From: Aselliscus stoliczkanus
Lineage: Eukaryota > Chordata > Mammalia > Chiroptera > Hipposideridae
DNA: 64,000 bases
Reading direction: 5' to 3'
Assembly: GCA_033961575.1 (NCBI GenBank)
Contig: CM066736.1
Span: 90,317,352-90,381,351, forward strand
Position numbers and translations under genes: made by a program. Shown here piece after piece: positions 1 through 11,049 of the stretch. Every line of letters starts with the position of its first letter. Within the stretch, counting starts at the first letter, position 1. The notes under the pieces are model-generated. The model was given only the letters and a program-made list of their open reading frames with translations. It was not told the origin of the DNA and searched no databases.

Positions 1-869
1 CTCTTACCCAAGACATAAGTAGAAATTTATAAACTTTTTTTAAATGTAATACCTCTGAATTATACATAAACTCAATATTTAAATTTCCACCTAAGGTTGC
101 TCTAAATAGGACTCTTCCAGGTATAGGGCTTAGAATTCTGTATCCAGAAATGAAAGAAAAAGGTTGAGCTTTATCTGAAATTCCACCTCACTGCTTGAAG
201 ATTGGGAAGTCCTTGACTTGGTGACTTTTGAATTCTAAAAAGACGTTAATAACTTGTTGTTGTTACCTAAGCATGATATCTTAGTACTTTGGGCTTTCAG
301 TATTGAAACTATAGCATAGCACTTTTCCCTAATAAAAAATATGCATCTCTCTGGAAAAAAATAAATCTGAGGTTTGGTAAGTAAGCATGGTCTAAATGAA
401 AGCAGTCATGATTATAGTTAGACCCGATTCATTAACAAGGTCATTCACCACGAGAAATTATGAGAAACTGGGACCCGTTTTTTACATGACCTAGTGGGGG
501 CAGTTAAGGATTGCCCCTCCCCCAAACTCCTTTTATCTCTTGCTAATTAATTCTAGCCCCATAGGGGTTCTTTCTGGAACCAAATTTCCACAACCCTTCC
601 CCTACTGAGTCTGAGGCACCTGTGAGGTAAAAGAAAGCCTCTTAGGTTCCTAGCCCAACAAGGTACTACAGCCTTTTTCTGTACAGGAGCCTCATTCAGG
701 CTCTAACGTCACCAGGCTGTCCCTCTATTTTTGTTTTTGTTTTGTTTATTTCTCCTTTTTCTTCTTTTTCTGTTATTTATTTGTTTTCTGGGGTCTTAGC
801 GGGGGTTGGGGGGTACTATTTTTTGTTTTGTTTTTAATGAACAGAGAAAGATTCAGTGTTTTTCTCCTT
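1..869. other. No gene recognised
   Basis: AT-rich, with a T- and G-rich tract around 719-840. No globin exon or promoter is seen, although the locus implies that the embryonic globin gene lies further left. Confidence 0.6.
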
Positions 870-965
870 CTGAGGACTTGGACTGGTGATAACTGGGTAG
901 GGTCAGAAACTGTGGGCATAGATAAGGGCTCAGGGCTGCACAGAGCTGTGACAAGGGAGGGGATC
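870..965 (-). promoter_or_regulatory. GATA-motif cluster, candidate LCR HS1
   Basis: Two strong GATA motifs occur close together, TGATAA at about 887-892 and AGATAAG at about 919-925, in a short stretch that is less AT-rich than its surroundings. The cluster lies about 5.2 kb from HS2 on the globin-proximal side, close to the human HS1 to HS2 spacing of nearly 5 kb. HS1 is known as a GATA-dependent site. I do not recognise the flanking bases as HS1, so the call rests on motif and position only. Confidence 0.35.
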
Positions 966-1118
966 AACTAAAGACAGCAAGAGTCAGAGTGCTTCTCTAA
1001 TTGCCTTGCAAATACCCCATCCTTGATTCTTACATAAGTAGATAAATGGAAGACATTGTGGATTAGTGCATGAGGGTCCTAACTGATTAGCTGCTCAGAA
1101 ATGCCTAACAAATATGTA

Positions 1119-1120
<2 letters not shown>

Positions 1121-1160
<40 letters not shown>
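1121..1160. repeat. (GT)20 microsatellite
   Basis: Uninterrupted GT repeat of 40 bases. Confidence 0.98.
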
Positions 1161-1164
<4 letters not shown>

Positions 1165-1904
1165 ACGCATGTGCATGTGCACTCACATATGTTTACAAAC
1201 ATGTGAATATTGTCAAAATATGAAGGCTACAATGACCAGCTAATATCTAAATTTTCTAATTTAGATTAAATTAAAATAACATCTAAATTTTCAATTTAGA
1301 TAAAAAATAAATTTAGTGACAAAAAAAGAGAGACTCAAAGTCACCTGAAAGAGACAAAATGACTTCCAGCCAGAAGTTCTTAATTATAATCTTATGGAAT
1401 GTTCTAATGTATAAAGAAAAGTGTGTCAATCATAGAGATTTGGCCAACAAGGGAGATATATAGAAAAGAAAAAAAAGAAGTTTGTCAAAAGGTCTTGAGA
1501 ATTTCAAGTCAGCAACAGCAGATCATTCAACCAGGCATGGGTCCCTTTTCAGTACAGGGCACTGCACGACTGCACATGTCAAACACCCATGAGGCTGGAC
1601 ATTCTTCTTGTCCTTATAAAGCTATGATCTGGTTGGGGAAAGAAACAAGAATAGATCCAACTACATGCAAATCATATTTAATAAGTATAGTGAAGATGCA
1701 AACTCTTGAGAAGGTGGCACTATGGAAAATATAGCTCCTGATAGAATTGGGAGTTGGAGCAATAAGTGAAGAAATTAGAATGAGGAAGATTATGAAAGAT
1801 CAAAAGTTTGACACAGAGACAGAAAGAAGATTGATGGTTCCCTAAATTTAGTAGGCTAGGAGGATAGAAGGGAGAGAGGATTCAAGCAATATGAGGAGTG
1901 ACTG

Positions 1905-2055
1905 CTAAAGAATACGAGGTTTCTTTTTGGGATGAGCAAAATGTTCTAAAATTGATTGTAGTGATGGTTGAATATACTAAAATCATAAAATTGTACACTT
2001 TAAACACATCAGTATGTTAATTATATCCCAATAAATTTGATATACATAAAAGGTT
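1905..2055 (+). mobile_element. Old L1-type 3' end
   Basis: GTGATGGTTGAATATACTAA, AAATTGTACACTTTAAA and an ATTATATCCCAATAAATTTG end are the tail of an ancient L1. Confidence 0.7.
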
Positions 2056-2059
2056 TCAG

Positions 2060-4302
2060 ATCAATAAACTTGGACATTTGCCCAAAAGCAGTAGAAAGGT
2101 TTTGACTCTCCTACCAGCAGGACCAGCTTTGCATTTGAGGATAATAATTCTGGTAAGTGTTGTTAATGACAGACAATGTAGGCAGAAATACTGGTCAGGA
2201 GATAGTTGCTATGATTTAGTGAAGTAATTATAGAGTGTGAGTCAGTTCACAGGCCTAGGTTGGAGAGGTAGCCTAGATAAGGAAAAATAAATTTTAGAGG
2301 CACAGTGAAAGCTCCATACTGGAATTTCAAACGAATTGCTCAGATGATGGCCTAGGTCCAGAATACCCAGAAACATTTGCCAAAACAGAAAAAAATCAGG
2401 AATCACTACATATGTGCCCTCAACACTTTCCCTTTGGAATCTTCCCTTATTCAGGCCCCTAAGCAGTATGTGATCTTTTTTCTTCTGGTTTACTATAGTT
2501 CCATGTGTATATAAAATTTACTTCTGTGTCACCTCCATAAGCCACATTCCTCTGAAAAATTTGGAGCTCTATAATAAGATCTCCTAGGAAATTGTATAGA
2601 ATGTCTGATCTCAGTCCTTCATTAAAGATCCAACTGACCCGGGGCTACACTGAGAAAAATAAGATGGTCAAGATGACAGAGGGTTAAGAGAGAACAGAAA
2701 CTTGACCAAATATTTCAGCTACAAGCATTAATCTATGCAAAAGAGGCATGCAAATGAAAAACTGTGGATGCTGAAAAGCTGAGAACTGAACCGGTAGAAA
2801 AAGTTCTTTCACCTCTATCATTTGCTAAGAGAATAAACTAGAAATATATATACTCGGGCTGTAATGTGGCTTCTGTCAGTATTGGCCAAGGCTTACCTTT
2901 TGAATTGTGGCCTTCAGAGTTCCCCCTAATTGTATATCTTCTACCTATTACACCAATCATCCATTTAACAAATATTTGCTGATCACCTGCTCTGAACCAC
3001 TGTTCAAGGGTGTGGGGATACATCAGCAAATAAACAGAGGAAACATAAACACAGAAATGCTGCCAGCTTCTTAGGGAATACAAAACTAATTTAAGATAGA
3101 TAAATTTTAGACTCTGTTATATGTGGTTGAGTGATTTCTTTATAGATTTTAGAACCTGAACTCTACAACAGTTGAATAATTTCTGTAAGAAAGACTAGTT
3201 GTGTCTGGCTCAGAATCATCACTCTTCAGGATATCATTGTTTCTGAATCTTGAATTTCTATGACCTCTGAACTTTCTGCCTAAAACTGAATGCCAGCTGG
3301 GATGCCAAGCGCCTATATTCTCATTCAGTTTCACTATAGCAGACCATCTTGGGCCTTGGCAAAATAGGGCCTCCTTCCCTCCTTGGTCCTGTTTCAACTC
3401 CATCATTTCTAACACCTACTATTGGGATTACCTTCTAAGTCATTTTTTAACTTCAGCTTCTCGCTGCCCCAGACCATCATTCCTTAATTTATTCCTTTGG
3501 TCAATAAATATTGGCAGAATGACTTACTCCCATGTCCTCTTACCCATCTCAACATTTATTATTTTCAGCAAAAAATCATCTGTTTACCTGAATAACTACC
3601 ACCTCCAGAAGAGATGAATTCTTTAAATCCAGTGACAGTGTTTTATTTACATTTATTCACATTAGTCAACTAGAATCTAACACAGAGCCTATTACAGAGT
3701 AGTGCCCTGGGTGTGTTTGTTTGAATGAATGTGTGACTTTTGTCCAACGCTCACTTTGCTACCCAAATTATCTTTCCCACAAATATGATTTCATTCTTCA
3801 GCTTCAAATATTTAATCCTCATCTCCTCACTCTTTGTCTATAGGGTAATATTGAAATACTTTGGTGGGGTATGGAATCACAATGTTTTCTCAAGGCTCCT
3901 GAATCCATCTGCAGCCTCTTTCCTACTAGTTCTATTCACATAATTCACTTGATTACCATAGGGGGATATATAGAATTTCTGGTCCTATGCTATTTCTCTC
4001 TGTATATCTTATACCTAGGGTATTGCCTGGCATGGAACAATAGCAATAATGGTGGCAATAATTATAGTAGTTACTTTTGGAGTATGTGATATATTTCAGA
4101 CACGTAAGTAGTTTATATGTGATATACCATAGTCATCACAAGCTGTGTGTGATATAAGTGTAACTATTACTCTCATTTTATGTATCATAAAGGAATCTAA
4201 CTGGTTCTTTACTTTTCCCAAGAAAAACACAAACCCTACTCTTAAACTCTGTGCCCTCAACCATTCAGCTATATCTCCTTATTTGTACTATGAAGGAATG
4301 AA
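2060..4302. other. No gene recognised
   Basis: Apart from the L2 fragment at 2955-3090 and a faint MIR-like piece near 3660-3710, nothing is recognised. Short open frames here have no recognisable domain. Confidence 0.6.
2955..3090 (+). repeat. LINE-2 fragment
   Basis: TTTAACAAATATTTGCTGAT, CACCTGCTCTGAACCACTGT and GGGGATACATCAGCAAATAA follow the well-known 3' part of L2. Confidence 0.7.
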
Positions 4303-4319
4303 CAATTCTCTGGTTCTTT

Positions 4320-4507
4320 TTTAGTATTATTATTTTTATTTTTTATTGGGAAACAGTGTGTTTTTCCAGGACCCATTGGCTCCAAATCAGGTAGCTGTGT
4401 TCAATCTAGTTATGGAGGGCACAGCTCATTGGCTCATGGGGGGATCAAACCCACAACCTTGGTGTTATGAGCACTGCACTCTAATCAACTGAGCTAACTG
4501 GCCACCC
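4320..4507 (-). mobile_element. tRNA-derived SINE
   Basis: Read on the minus strand it opens GGGGTGGCCAGTTAGCTCAG and has a box B-like GGTTGTGGGTTTGATCC. A 17-bp target duplication, CAATTCTCTGGTTCTTT, is at 4303-4319 and 4508-4524. It is older than the GGCCGGCCGAGTGG copies elsewhere. Confidence 0.85.
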
Positions 4508-4976
4508 CAATTCTCTGGTTCTTTAGTCACAACTTTCAAGTTTGGTCCAAAATCACTCTTTTAAGCACCCCTCCCAACCCACAATATACCAATAGCTCTA
4601 ATCTTATGCCTAGTTCTTTGCATCCTTTTTTTCCCCCATTAATTTGTTGTTGAAATGCCTCCTATTCCAGTTTCTTTTGTGGTTATTACACACTTAACTT
4701 ACTCTCTGTGTTCTATTATCTTTATAAACATTCTTCAGGTAGGTTCCCTTCCTTAATGTATATTTACATTGGATATTATTTATGTAGCCTGTCTCTATTC
4801 CTACAGTTGAACCAAGAAGAAAGTTTGTTTTTGGGGTTTTTTTTTCAGGAAGAAAGTTTTAACATAGCATCATTAAATCTCCTCTGTGCTCTTATCAGAG
4901 CCAAGTAGATTGAGAGGAGGCCACTCATTCACCAACAAATACTAAAATCAGGCTAAGTATGCACCAGGACCTATAA

Positions 4977-5060
4977 TGGGCCTTAGACACCCAGAAGTTG
5001 GTTCTATGTTGATAGCTTGGGGCCTTGGGCACCCAGAAGTTGGTTCTATGTTGATAGCTC
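4977..5060. repeat. 42-bp tandem duplication
   Basis: Two copies of a unit starting GGGGCCTT and containing CACCCAGAAGTTGGTTCTAT sit head to tail, with two or three differences. Confidence 0.9.
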
Positions 5061-5199
5061 CTGATCTCAAGAAGTCCAATGTAGTAAATGAATCACACAT
5101 TCATCTGAAAATTCCTCATATGTTAGTTAAACTAATCTATCTGCCTCTTTGTTAAAACATTTTCCCATTTTCTCAAGTCATTTCACATTTTTTGAAACA

Positions 5200-5345
5200 T
5201 CTCTTTTGCCATCATTAACTCCTATAGAAGCCTACTTCAGTGCCATTCTTCTGGAGGCCTTCTCTGATCTTATCCCCCTAGTTTTTCTCCTCCTAGGCAC
5301 TGTCTCACAGTTTTTATACCTTTGTAGTCCTTGACAGTTACTGAC
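5200..5345 (+). repeat. Probable LINE-2 fragment
   Basis: GAGGCCTTCTCTGATCTTAT and the following Pro/Leu-rich wording resemble the L2 ORF2 end. Diverged. Confidence 0.45.
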
Positions 5346-5999
5346 ACATGAGAACCCTGTTGGCCCTCCTCATGGAATGTTTCTTCCCTATTAGGCTTTG
5401 AGTTGTCTACATTTTCCCAATAAGATTGGTTGCATCAAAACTATCCTGAGATCTTTCCTTAAATTGAGGGCTCCTAAGTGGCATCCCCAGTCATATCTGA
5501 TCCCTCTAAGTGGGGGGATCATGTGAGCATGAGCCCTCTAAGAGCAGAGGCACTGTGTGACCTGTGGGTTGGAGGTACCCAAAAATGGCAAATAATGATT
5601 TTCTTTTTTTCTGTTTCATGCCTTTCTCTTTCACACTCATATCTCAGTCCATGTATACAGGACTCTACAAAGTGGGTGTTTAGTATGTGGATTCTTAGAA
5701 ATGTGAGAGCAGGAAAATTCTTTTAGCCATCCAGCCCTACCACATTGTTATATGCAAGAGGAAACTAGGGTTCTGCCCTGGGTTATATGGTACATGAGAA
5801 AGAGTCAGGGACTTCACTAGCAAAGTTCCTATGCTTCAAATTACTGATAGCACTAGATTAATGTCTATATTCGTATTTTATGAACAGAAGATCCATACAC
5901 ACGTACTGACAAATATTTTTGTTCTGCTTCTAGGTGTGCAAGACAACCTACAAGATGAATATCTGATGAATACTGATCTTTCTATGTTAGCTACTGAGA

Positions 6000-6260
6000 C
6001 AATCTTTTAAATCAGAAGGGAGTATATTCTAGGACATGTCACATTCTGCCTCAGGGATCCCATTTTCTTCATGATGCTGGTTGGGGTGTAGTAATAGTCT
6101 TGCAGTCAACTTCTCCTTTTCTTGCCATCTGTCGGGTAAGCCTCCTGCTGGGGACCCAGATAGCAGTCATCACTCAAGGCTGAAAACATCTGGCCACACA
6201 CCCTAAACTTTAGCATGACTCAGCATGATTCAGCATGGCTGTCCTGGGGCCAGATCCTGG
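6000..6260 (-). promoter_or_regulatory. Beta-globin LCR hypersensitive site 2 (HS2) core enhancer
   Basis: This is the erythroid enhancer core of the beta-globin locus control region, read on the minus strand. The elements follow the order I remember for human HS2. A perfect NF-E2/AP-1 site (minus TGCTGAGTCA) is at 6216-6225, with a degenerate tandem partner at 6226-6235. A CACCC box (minus TTAGGGTGTGTG) is around 6197-6208. An E-box CAGATG is at 6187-6192. A GATA site within minus CTATCTGGGTCCCCAGCAGG lies at about 6144-6163, and a second E-box CAGATGGC is at 6124-6131. Similarity continues through minus CAGAATGTGACAT toward 6000. HS2 binds NF-E2, GATA-1, EKLF-type and USF/TAL1 factors and loops to globin promoters in erythroid cells. 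The orientation places the globin genes to the left of the window. The human comparison is from memory, but the match over about 200 bp is too long to be chance. Confidence 0.92.
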
Positions 6261-6296
6261 CCTAGAAGGTTATGCAGATTAAGATAGGGAACCTGG

Positions 6297-6425
6297 CACT
6301 GAATCTAGTAAATGTTTCAGAGTACCTGCTATGTGCTAAACACTAATTTCAGTGTTTGAATCATAAAGAAGGATAAGACCTATATCCTGCTTTTCAGAAG
6401 TCCTAGTCAAAAACAATAGTTAATT
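6297..6425 (+). repeat. LINE-2 fragment next to HS2
   Basis: GTACCTGCTATGTGCTAAAC and the following bases resemble the L2 3' region. Confidence 0.55.
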
Positions 6426-6884
6426 ATAATACAATATTACATTTTCATACTCAAGAGAAAGATATATGAGGGGAAGATTATGACTCTTTAGGTGTGGGTT
6501 CTTTCTAAAGAGTAAGGAATAGACCAAACCATTTTACAGAATTAAGGAAATGTAAGCTGAGTCTGGAGAGAACAAAATGGACTTTTCATGATGGAGAAAA
6601 TCTGTTATCTGTCTCCCTCCAGGCAAGGTATATAGAACTATCTAAAATACAGTGAGACAGGTATATTGAGTCTTAGAAGCCCCATTGGTGTACAGTCAGA
6701 GATGAAGACTTCATCGTGCAGCACAATCCGCCCTTGCTCCCCTCTTCTGCATCACAAGTTTCATATGCCCTTTGGGGTTGGGCAAATTACATAAAGTAAT
6801 AAAGTGTTAGACAATGAATACAAGTCCAAACATAATAAAATAAGGCAGTCAGCGCTTTAGCCAAATGTTGCCATAAGAGATTGA

Positions 6885-7025
6885 GAGGGGCTTTGTGACC
6901 TCAATACCACCTACTCCCTGGGTAACTTTGGGCAAGTTGCTTAATGTCTCCATGGCTCTGAAATATAAGATGATAATATGACTTAGTTCATAAGGTTGTT
7001 ATGAGGATTAACTTAGCTGATTGCA
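6885..7025 (+). repeat. MIR SINE
   Basis: TGGGTAACTTTGGGCAAGTT, GCTTAATGTCTCCATGGCTC and AAGGTTGTTATGAGGATTAA are the MIR core and flank. Confidence 0.8.
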
Positions 7026-7245
7026 TGAAGAAATAGGGAGACAGTAAATATACACTCACTGCTATCTGATGTTATAATAAGTATATACATATAACTATTA
7101 GTGTCACATCTTACTTTCAAATTATTTGAAATGGAGATATTTTGGAACATTTCTTTTTCTTTTTTTTCTTTTATTTTTAAATAAAAACTATATATATAAT
7201 ACCACCTCTGAGTGTTAATAAGGGAATAACCTAAGGTAATTCATA

Positions 7246-7281
7246 TAATAATAATAATAATAATATTAATAATAATAATAA
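7246..7281. repeat. (TAA)n microsatellite
   Basis: About 36 bases of TAA repeats with one interruption, between HS2 and HS3. Confidence 0.9.
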
Positions 7282-7894
7282 ATGCACTTACTTTATATCT
7301 TAGTATACACTAAATAATCAAGAAATATTACTTATCATTAACATGAATTACAATATGTTCAAAATATACTTCATAGAACTATCATATTAAATGAGATTAT
7401 TTAAACATCCTAGAATGGCACCTGATGTATAGAAAGATTTCAGTTAAGTATTAATTCCATCCCTTTTTTCATTTTCCTCTAGTCTAAATCAACTGTTTCT
7501 TCAAAATGTGTCTCCTGTGGTTTCTCATCCTTTAATCATCCTGTTTCTTGTTCAACATCTGGTCAGATTCTTAGTGGGCTTCTTATGCTTCAGAATCATG
7601 GGTTGTACGTGCTCTTGGTAAAGTAATACTTTCTTAAACTGCAAAGTTGCTGTCAGCTGCCTTCATCTGTGCCCTGTGGCTTTGAGGGGATTAGCTTTGT
7701 ACCTGGGAAGATAGTCTTACTGGGGTAAAAGGCAGCCTCTGTTATACAGTGTCTTAGGACATTGCTAAACTAAATATTGGGCTTTGAGACTGTCTCTACA
7801 GTTTTTAGAGTGGTTGGTGCTATTTTCTTGAACTTAGATGCTGCTTTGAGGCCTCTTGTCCATAGGAAGCCTATAGCTCTGGCCTGAATTGCTA

Positions 7895-8020
7895 TCACTA
7901 GTCCAGACATTGTGTATCTCTTTGAATCCTCATAATAATCCCATAAGATAGATACAATTATTATCTCTATTTTATAGATGATGAGACTGAGTTCAGAGGA
8001 GTCATGGCATTTGCCCCAAT
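7895..8020 (+). repeat. MIR SINE
   Basis: TCCTCATAATAATCCCATAA and TTATAGATGATGAGACTGAG are typical of MIR. Confidence 0.75.
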
Positions 8021-8149
8021 AGGGAGTCTTATGTGATAGAAGAATGTAAAATGTTGCTATGCTGTGCCTCCCTACCCTTTCCCATCCTCACCCTTGGACT
8101 CATAGTCTATCTCTCTTGAGACTCTTGGGCTCCACCCAGAGCTGCCAAC

Positions 8150-8330
8150 CTGACCTGACCACCTATCTGAGCCCATAAACCTGTAGCTCTTCTGGGCCCT
8201 GATAGCTAGCAGCTAGCCCTGCCCCTGCCCTCTCTGCAACCTCTGATAGACACATCTTACACACCAGCTCCCCACGTCCCTGTGAGAGCCTCGGGTTTGC
8301 TGAGTCAACCTTTCCTGAAGCCCAAGTCCT
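8150..8330 (-). promoter_or_regulatory. Beta-globin LCR HS3 core (probable)
   Basis: A relatively GC-rich block contains a perfect NF-E2/MARE site TGCTGAGTCA at 8298-8307 and three GATA motifs: TGATAG at 8200-8205, TGATAG at 8244-8249, and AGATAG on the minus strand at 8163-8168. C-rich CACCC/GC-box-like runs lie at about 8218-8232. On the minus strand the string GCTATCAGGGCCCAGA agrees with what I remember of human HS3. The site lies about 2.1 kb beyond HS2 on the side away from the globin genes, which is the expected order HS2, HS3, HS4. HS3 is the main chromatin-opening site of the LCR. The assignment to HS3 rests on order and motif content plus that short remembered match. Confidence 0.72.
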
Positions 8331-8459
8331 AAGACTCCTGCTCCCAAAGTTATAGTCATCAACTTCTCCATTCCTGCTTCCCTCATCCACAGCTGAGTTT
8401 TCCTTTGTCCCCAGATCTACCCATTGAACACTCCTCAGCAGTGCTGCAAAGGGCTATGA

Positions 8460-8640
8460 GCAGTAGACTCAGTGCCTGACCTGGGTACAAGCATTAGCAT
8501 TGCCTCTTATATGTCTGACCTTAGGCAAATGCCTTGACTTCTCTGAACTTAGTCTTGTAATCTAAAAACAGGGATAATAATTGTATCTATGTTATGGAGT
8601 TAGTGTAAGGTTAGAATGAAAGATGACACACTGTTTATAA
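8460..8640 (+). repeat. MIR SINE
   Basis: CTGACCTTAGGCAAATGCCT, TTGACTTCTCTGAACTTAGT and AACAGGGATAATAATTGTAT match the MIR core. It abuts the HS3 candidate. Confidence 0.8.
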
Positions 8641-8999
8641 GAAGTAGTTTAACTGATTAGGTTTTAGGATATAAAATGTCTCAACAAATAGTAGTAGATT
8701 TTATCATCTATTAACCCTGTTCCTCTTCTCCCAAAACTCTCCTACTTACTTTCCATCTCCTTATTCCCTTTTATTCTCCTCCATTCTCTCTTACTTACAG
8801 TGATTCTCCTTAAAATTTATAGTGTTCCCTGATCATAAGGAGGTATTTGGAAATACGCCATTAACAAGTGAGGTATTTCTTATAGAAGCCATCCTCACTA
8901 AATGGATCATCTCAGCAAGGTCCAGGGAGGGGAGGGTGGATCAAGGTCAATGGTAGGAGCACAGGAAGGAACGCTGGACAACTGGATTCAGGGCCTCCT

Positions 9000-9900
9000 G
9001 GAAGCTGAGAGTAGGAATCTGAGAACTAGGTTCTAGATGCTGGGAGCATCTCCTCATGGGGAACTCCTTCAGCTAAGAAGGACACGAACTCCTAGCTGTG
9101 GATGGAGGTGAGGAGACTCTGACAGGACAGACTGAGGACAGACTGAAGACAGCGGTTCTGGAGGTTTGGGATGGGAGGCTTCCTGTCACATGAAGGGAAC
9201 CTGCTCAGTGTAGGCACTGGTTCTCTTTCCTCTTCATATCCTATGGGGCACCTGATGTTAGGCCAGACTTCACTAAGACTTAAATTCCGGTCTGCTGGAG
9301 CCCCGAATGGGGAGGGAGCTTTGTGGTTTTCACTCAGAACTCTTTCTGGATCTGTTTCCCCATGTACAGCAACATATCCACTTGATAATTAATCCAATCA
9401 AGAAGTGTGGGGAGACCCTTCTTTCACATATTCATCTCTGTGTATATGACAGGGGAGCAGAGAAAAAAATGTAACAGCATAGGTCTTCGTAGAGCTACAT
9501 GATCTAGGAATTCATCAAAACCAACTTTCTGCCTAGGGTACAAAATCCCCTTCCTGAAACCCTCTCTCATATTCATACAATCAAAGGCGATATACTTTCT
9601 GTCATGGGAAGGAGCTCATGGTTTTCCACTGAGACCTTGTTTTTCTTGGATAACTTAATATTTACAAAGTCCTTACAGAAATGAAAATCACTTACTTCTG
9701 TGTCACATACTATATATAACTTAAGTCTCTGTTCCATAGTGGAGCATTGATACATTTTTAAATTGCATGCATTGTAACAAGAGCTGCTGACGTAACAGTG
9801 AACCAGAGAACCACAGTCCTTGAATTCACTAAGCCAATCATTTAACTGAAGGCAGTGATAATCATAATCACAATCCCTTTTCCACTTGGTGTACTCTTCT
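9000..9900. other. No feature recognised between HS3 and HS4
   Basis: Unique-looking sequence. The 73-codon open frame at 9171-9392 has no recognisable domain. Confidence 0.55.
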
Positions 9901-9904
9901 CTAA

Positions 9905-10240
9905 CCTTAGAGGAATAAATTAAATGATACGCTAGGCAAAATAGTCACTATAGTGCCTGGCACATAAGTAAGCCTTCAATAATTTCTAGTTATTTTTATT
10001 ATTACCATTATAAATGAACTGAAATAAAGTACAGAATAAAATATCTTGGGCTGTAGCAAGACTGGTTGCAGTTAGACACAATAAAAACAGCACACATTTC
10101 TAGGGTACTTAGTATATATAAGGCACTACTTTAAACTCTGCATATATTAACTCACCTGGTGTCACAACAATCTTATGAGGATGCTAAAGCCCCATTTTAC
10201 AGCTAATAAAAGGTGTTAAATCTCTAGCCACTCAGTTAGT
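9905..10240 (+). repeat. MIR fragments
   Basis: Two MIR-like pieces: TAGTGCCTGGCACATAAGTA near 9952, and AACAATCTTATGAGGATGCT with CCCCATTTTACAGCTAATAA near 10165-10205. Confidence 0.7.
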
Positions 10241-10884
10241 CTGGCTCCAGAGTCTGTGCTCTTAACCACTGCTCCTTACTGCCTAAGACTTCCCTGCAGC
10301 AAAGGGTTTGAATCTCTGAAATGAATTAATGGGGATGGCTATGTGGGGATGGCATTATGTTCTTTTCTAAAGGTGTATAAGAACAGGAGGGAGAGGGGCA
10401 TCACACACATCTAGTACCCAAGGGGCCGGCTGAAGAAGAGAATTTTACTGCTGAATGAGAGGACCTGGAGACATCTTGCTAGTTCAGGAGTATTGGATTC
10501 AATGACATTCCTGGTTTGAGTTGAGGGAGCTTATGAATTTAATCAATAGAAATTCTATGTCGGGAAAAGGGCCATCTACTCTTGCCTGCTGTTTAGAGAA
10601 GAAGAAACGGAAGCTCAGAGAGAAGTGGTGACTTTCTCAATATGATTAAATTTGTCATGGAAATGCCCAGGCTAGGACTCCAAGCTCCTGACTTGCTGTC
10701 CAGGATACTTGCCCTGAGCCCATTTGCCCCTAACTGTGCTCATTCTAAGAGAAGGAACAGATGGCGTCTAAAATACCTTAGGTTGTTTTCATGCCACTGC
10801 CAGAGCTGGGTAGGCTCTAAGTTATTTCTTTAAAAATAAATATATCATTTAAACACATGAATAAGCAAGCCCTGCTCAGGGACT

Positions 10885-11040
10885 GGGGGTGCGGGGAGAG
10901 ATTGTCGCTCCTGGGTCCTGGCTCTGCAGATAGTGTTATCAGAGCCCTGACAGACCCCTTCCAGTGACGGGCCTGGGAGTGAGTCAGCCTCAGACAGCGG
11001 CAAGACAAGCCATATCATTATGACCTGGATGCTGAGTGCA
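10885..11040 (-). promoter_or_regulatory. Beta-globin LCR HS4 core (probable)
   Basis: An island of higher GC content carries an inverted GATA pair (AGATAG at 10928-10933 and TTATCA, i.e. minus TGATAA, at 10936-10941). An NF-E2/AP-1 site follows about 40 bp away (TGAGTCAGC at 10980-10988; minus GCTGACTCA). G-rich CACCC-like sequence lies at 10884-10896. Paired inverted GATA sites plus an NF-E2 site roughly 50 bp away is the known architecture of LCR core sites, including HS4. The position, about 2.7 kb past the HS3 candidate and 2.9 kb before OR51B4, fits HS4. HS3 and HS4 are told apart here mainly by order. Confidence 0.65.
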
Positions 11041-11049
11041 AGAGAGGAA

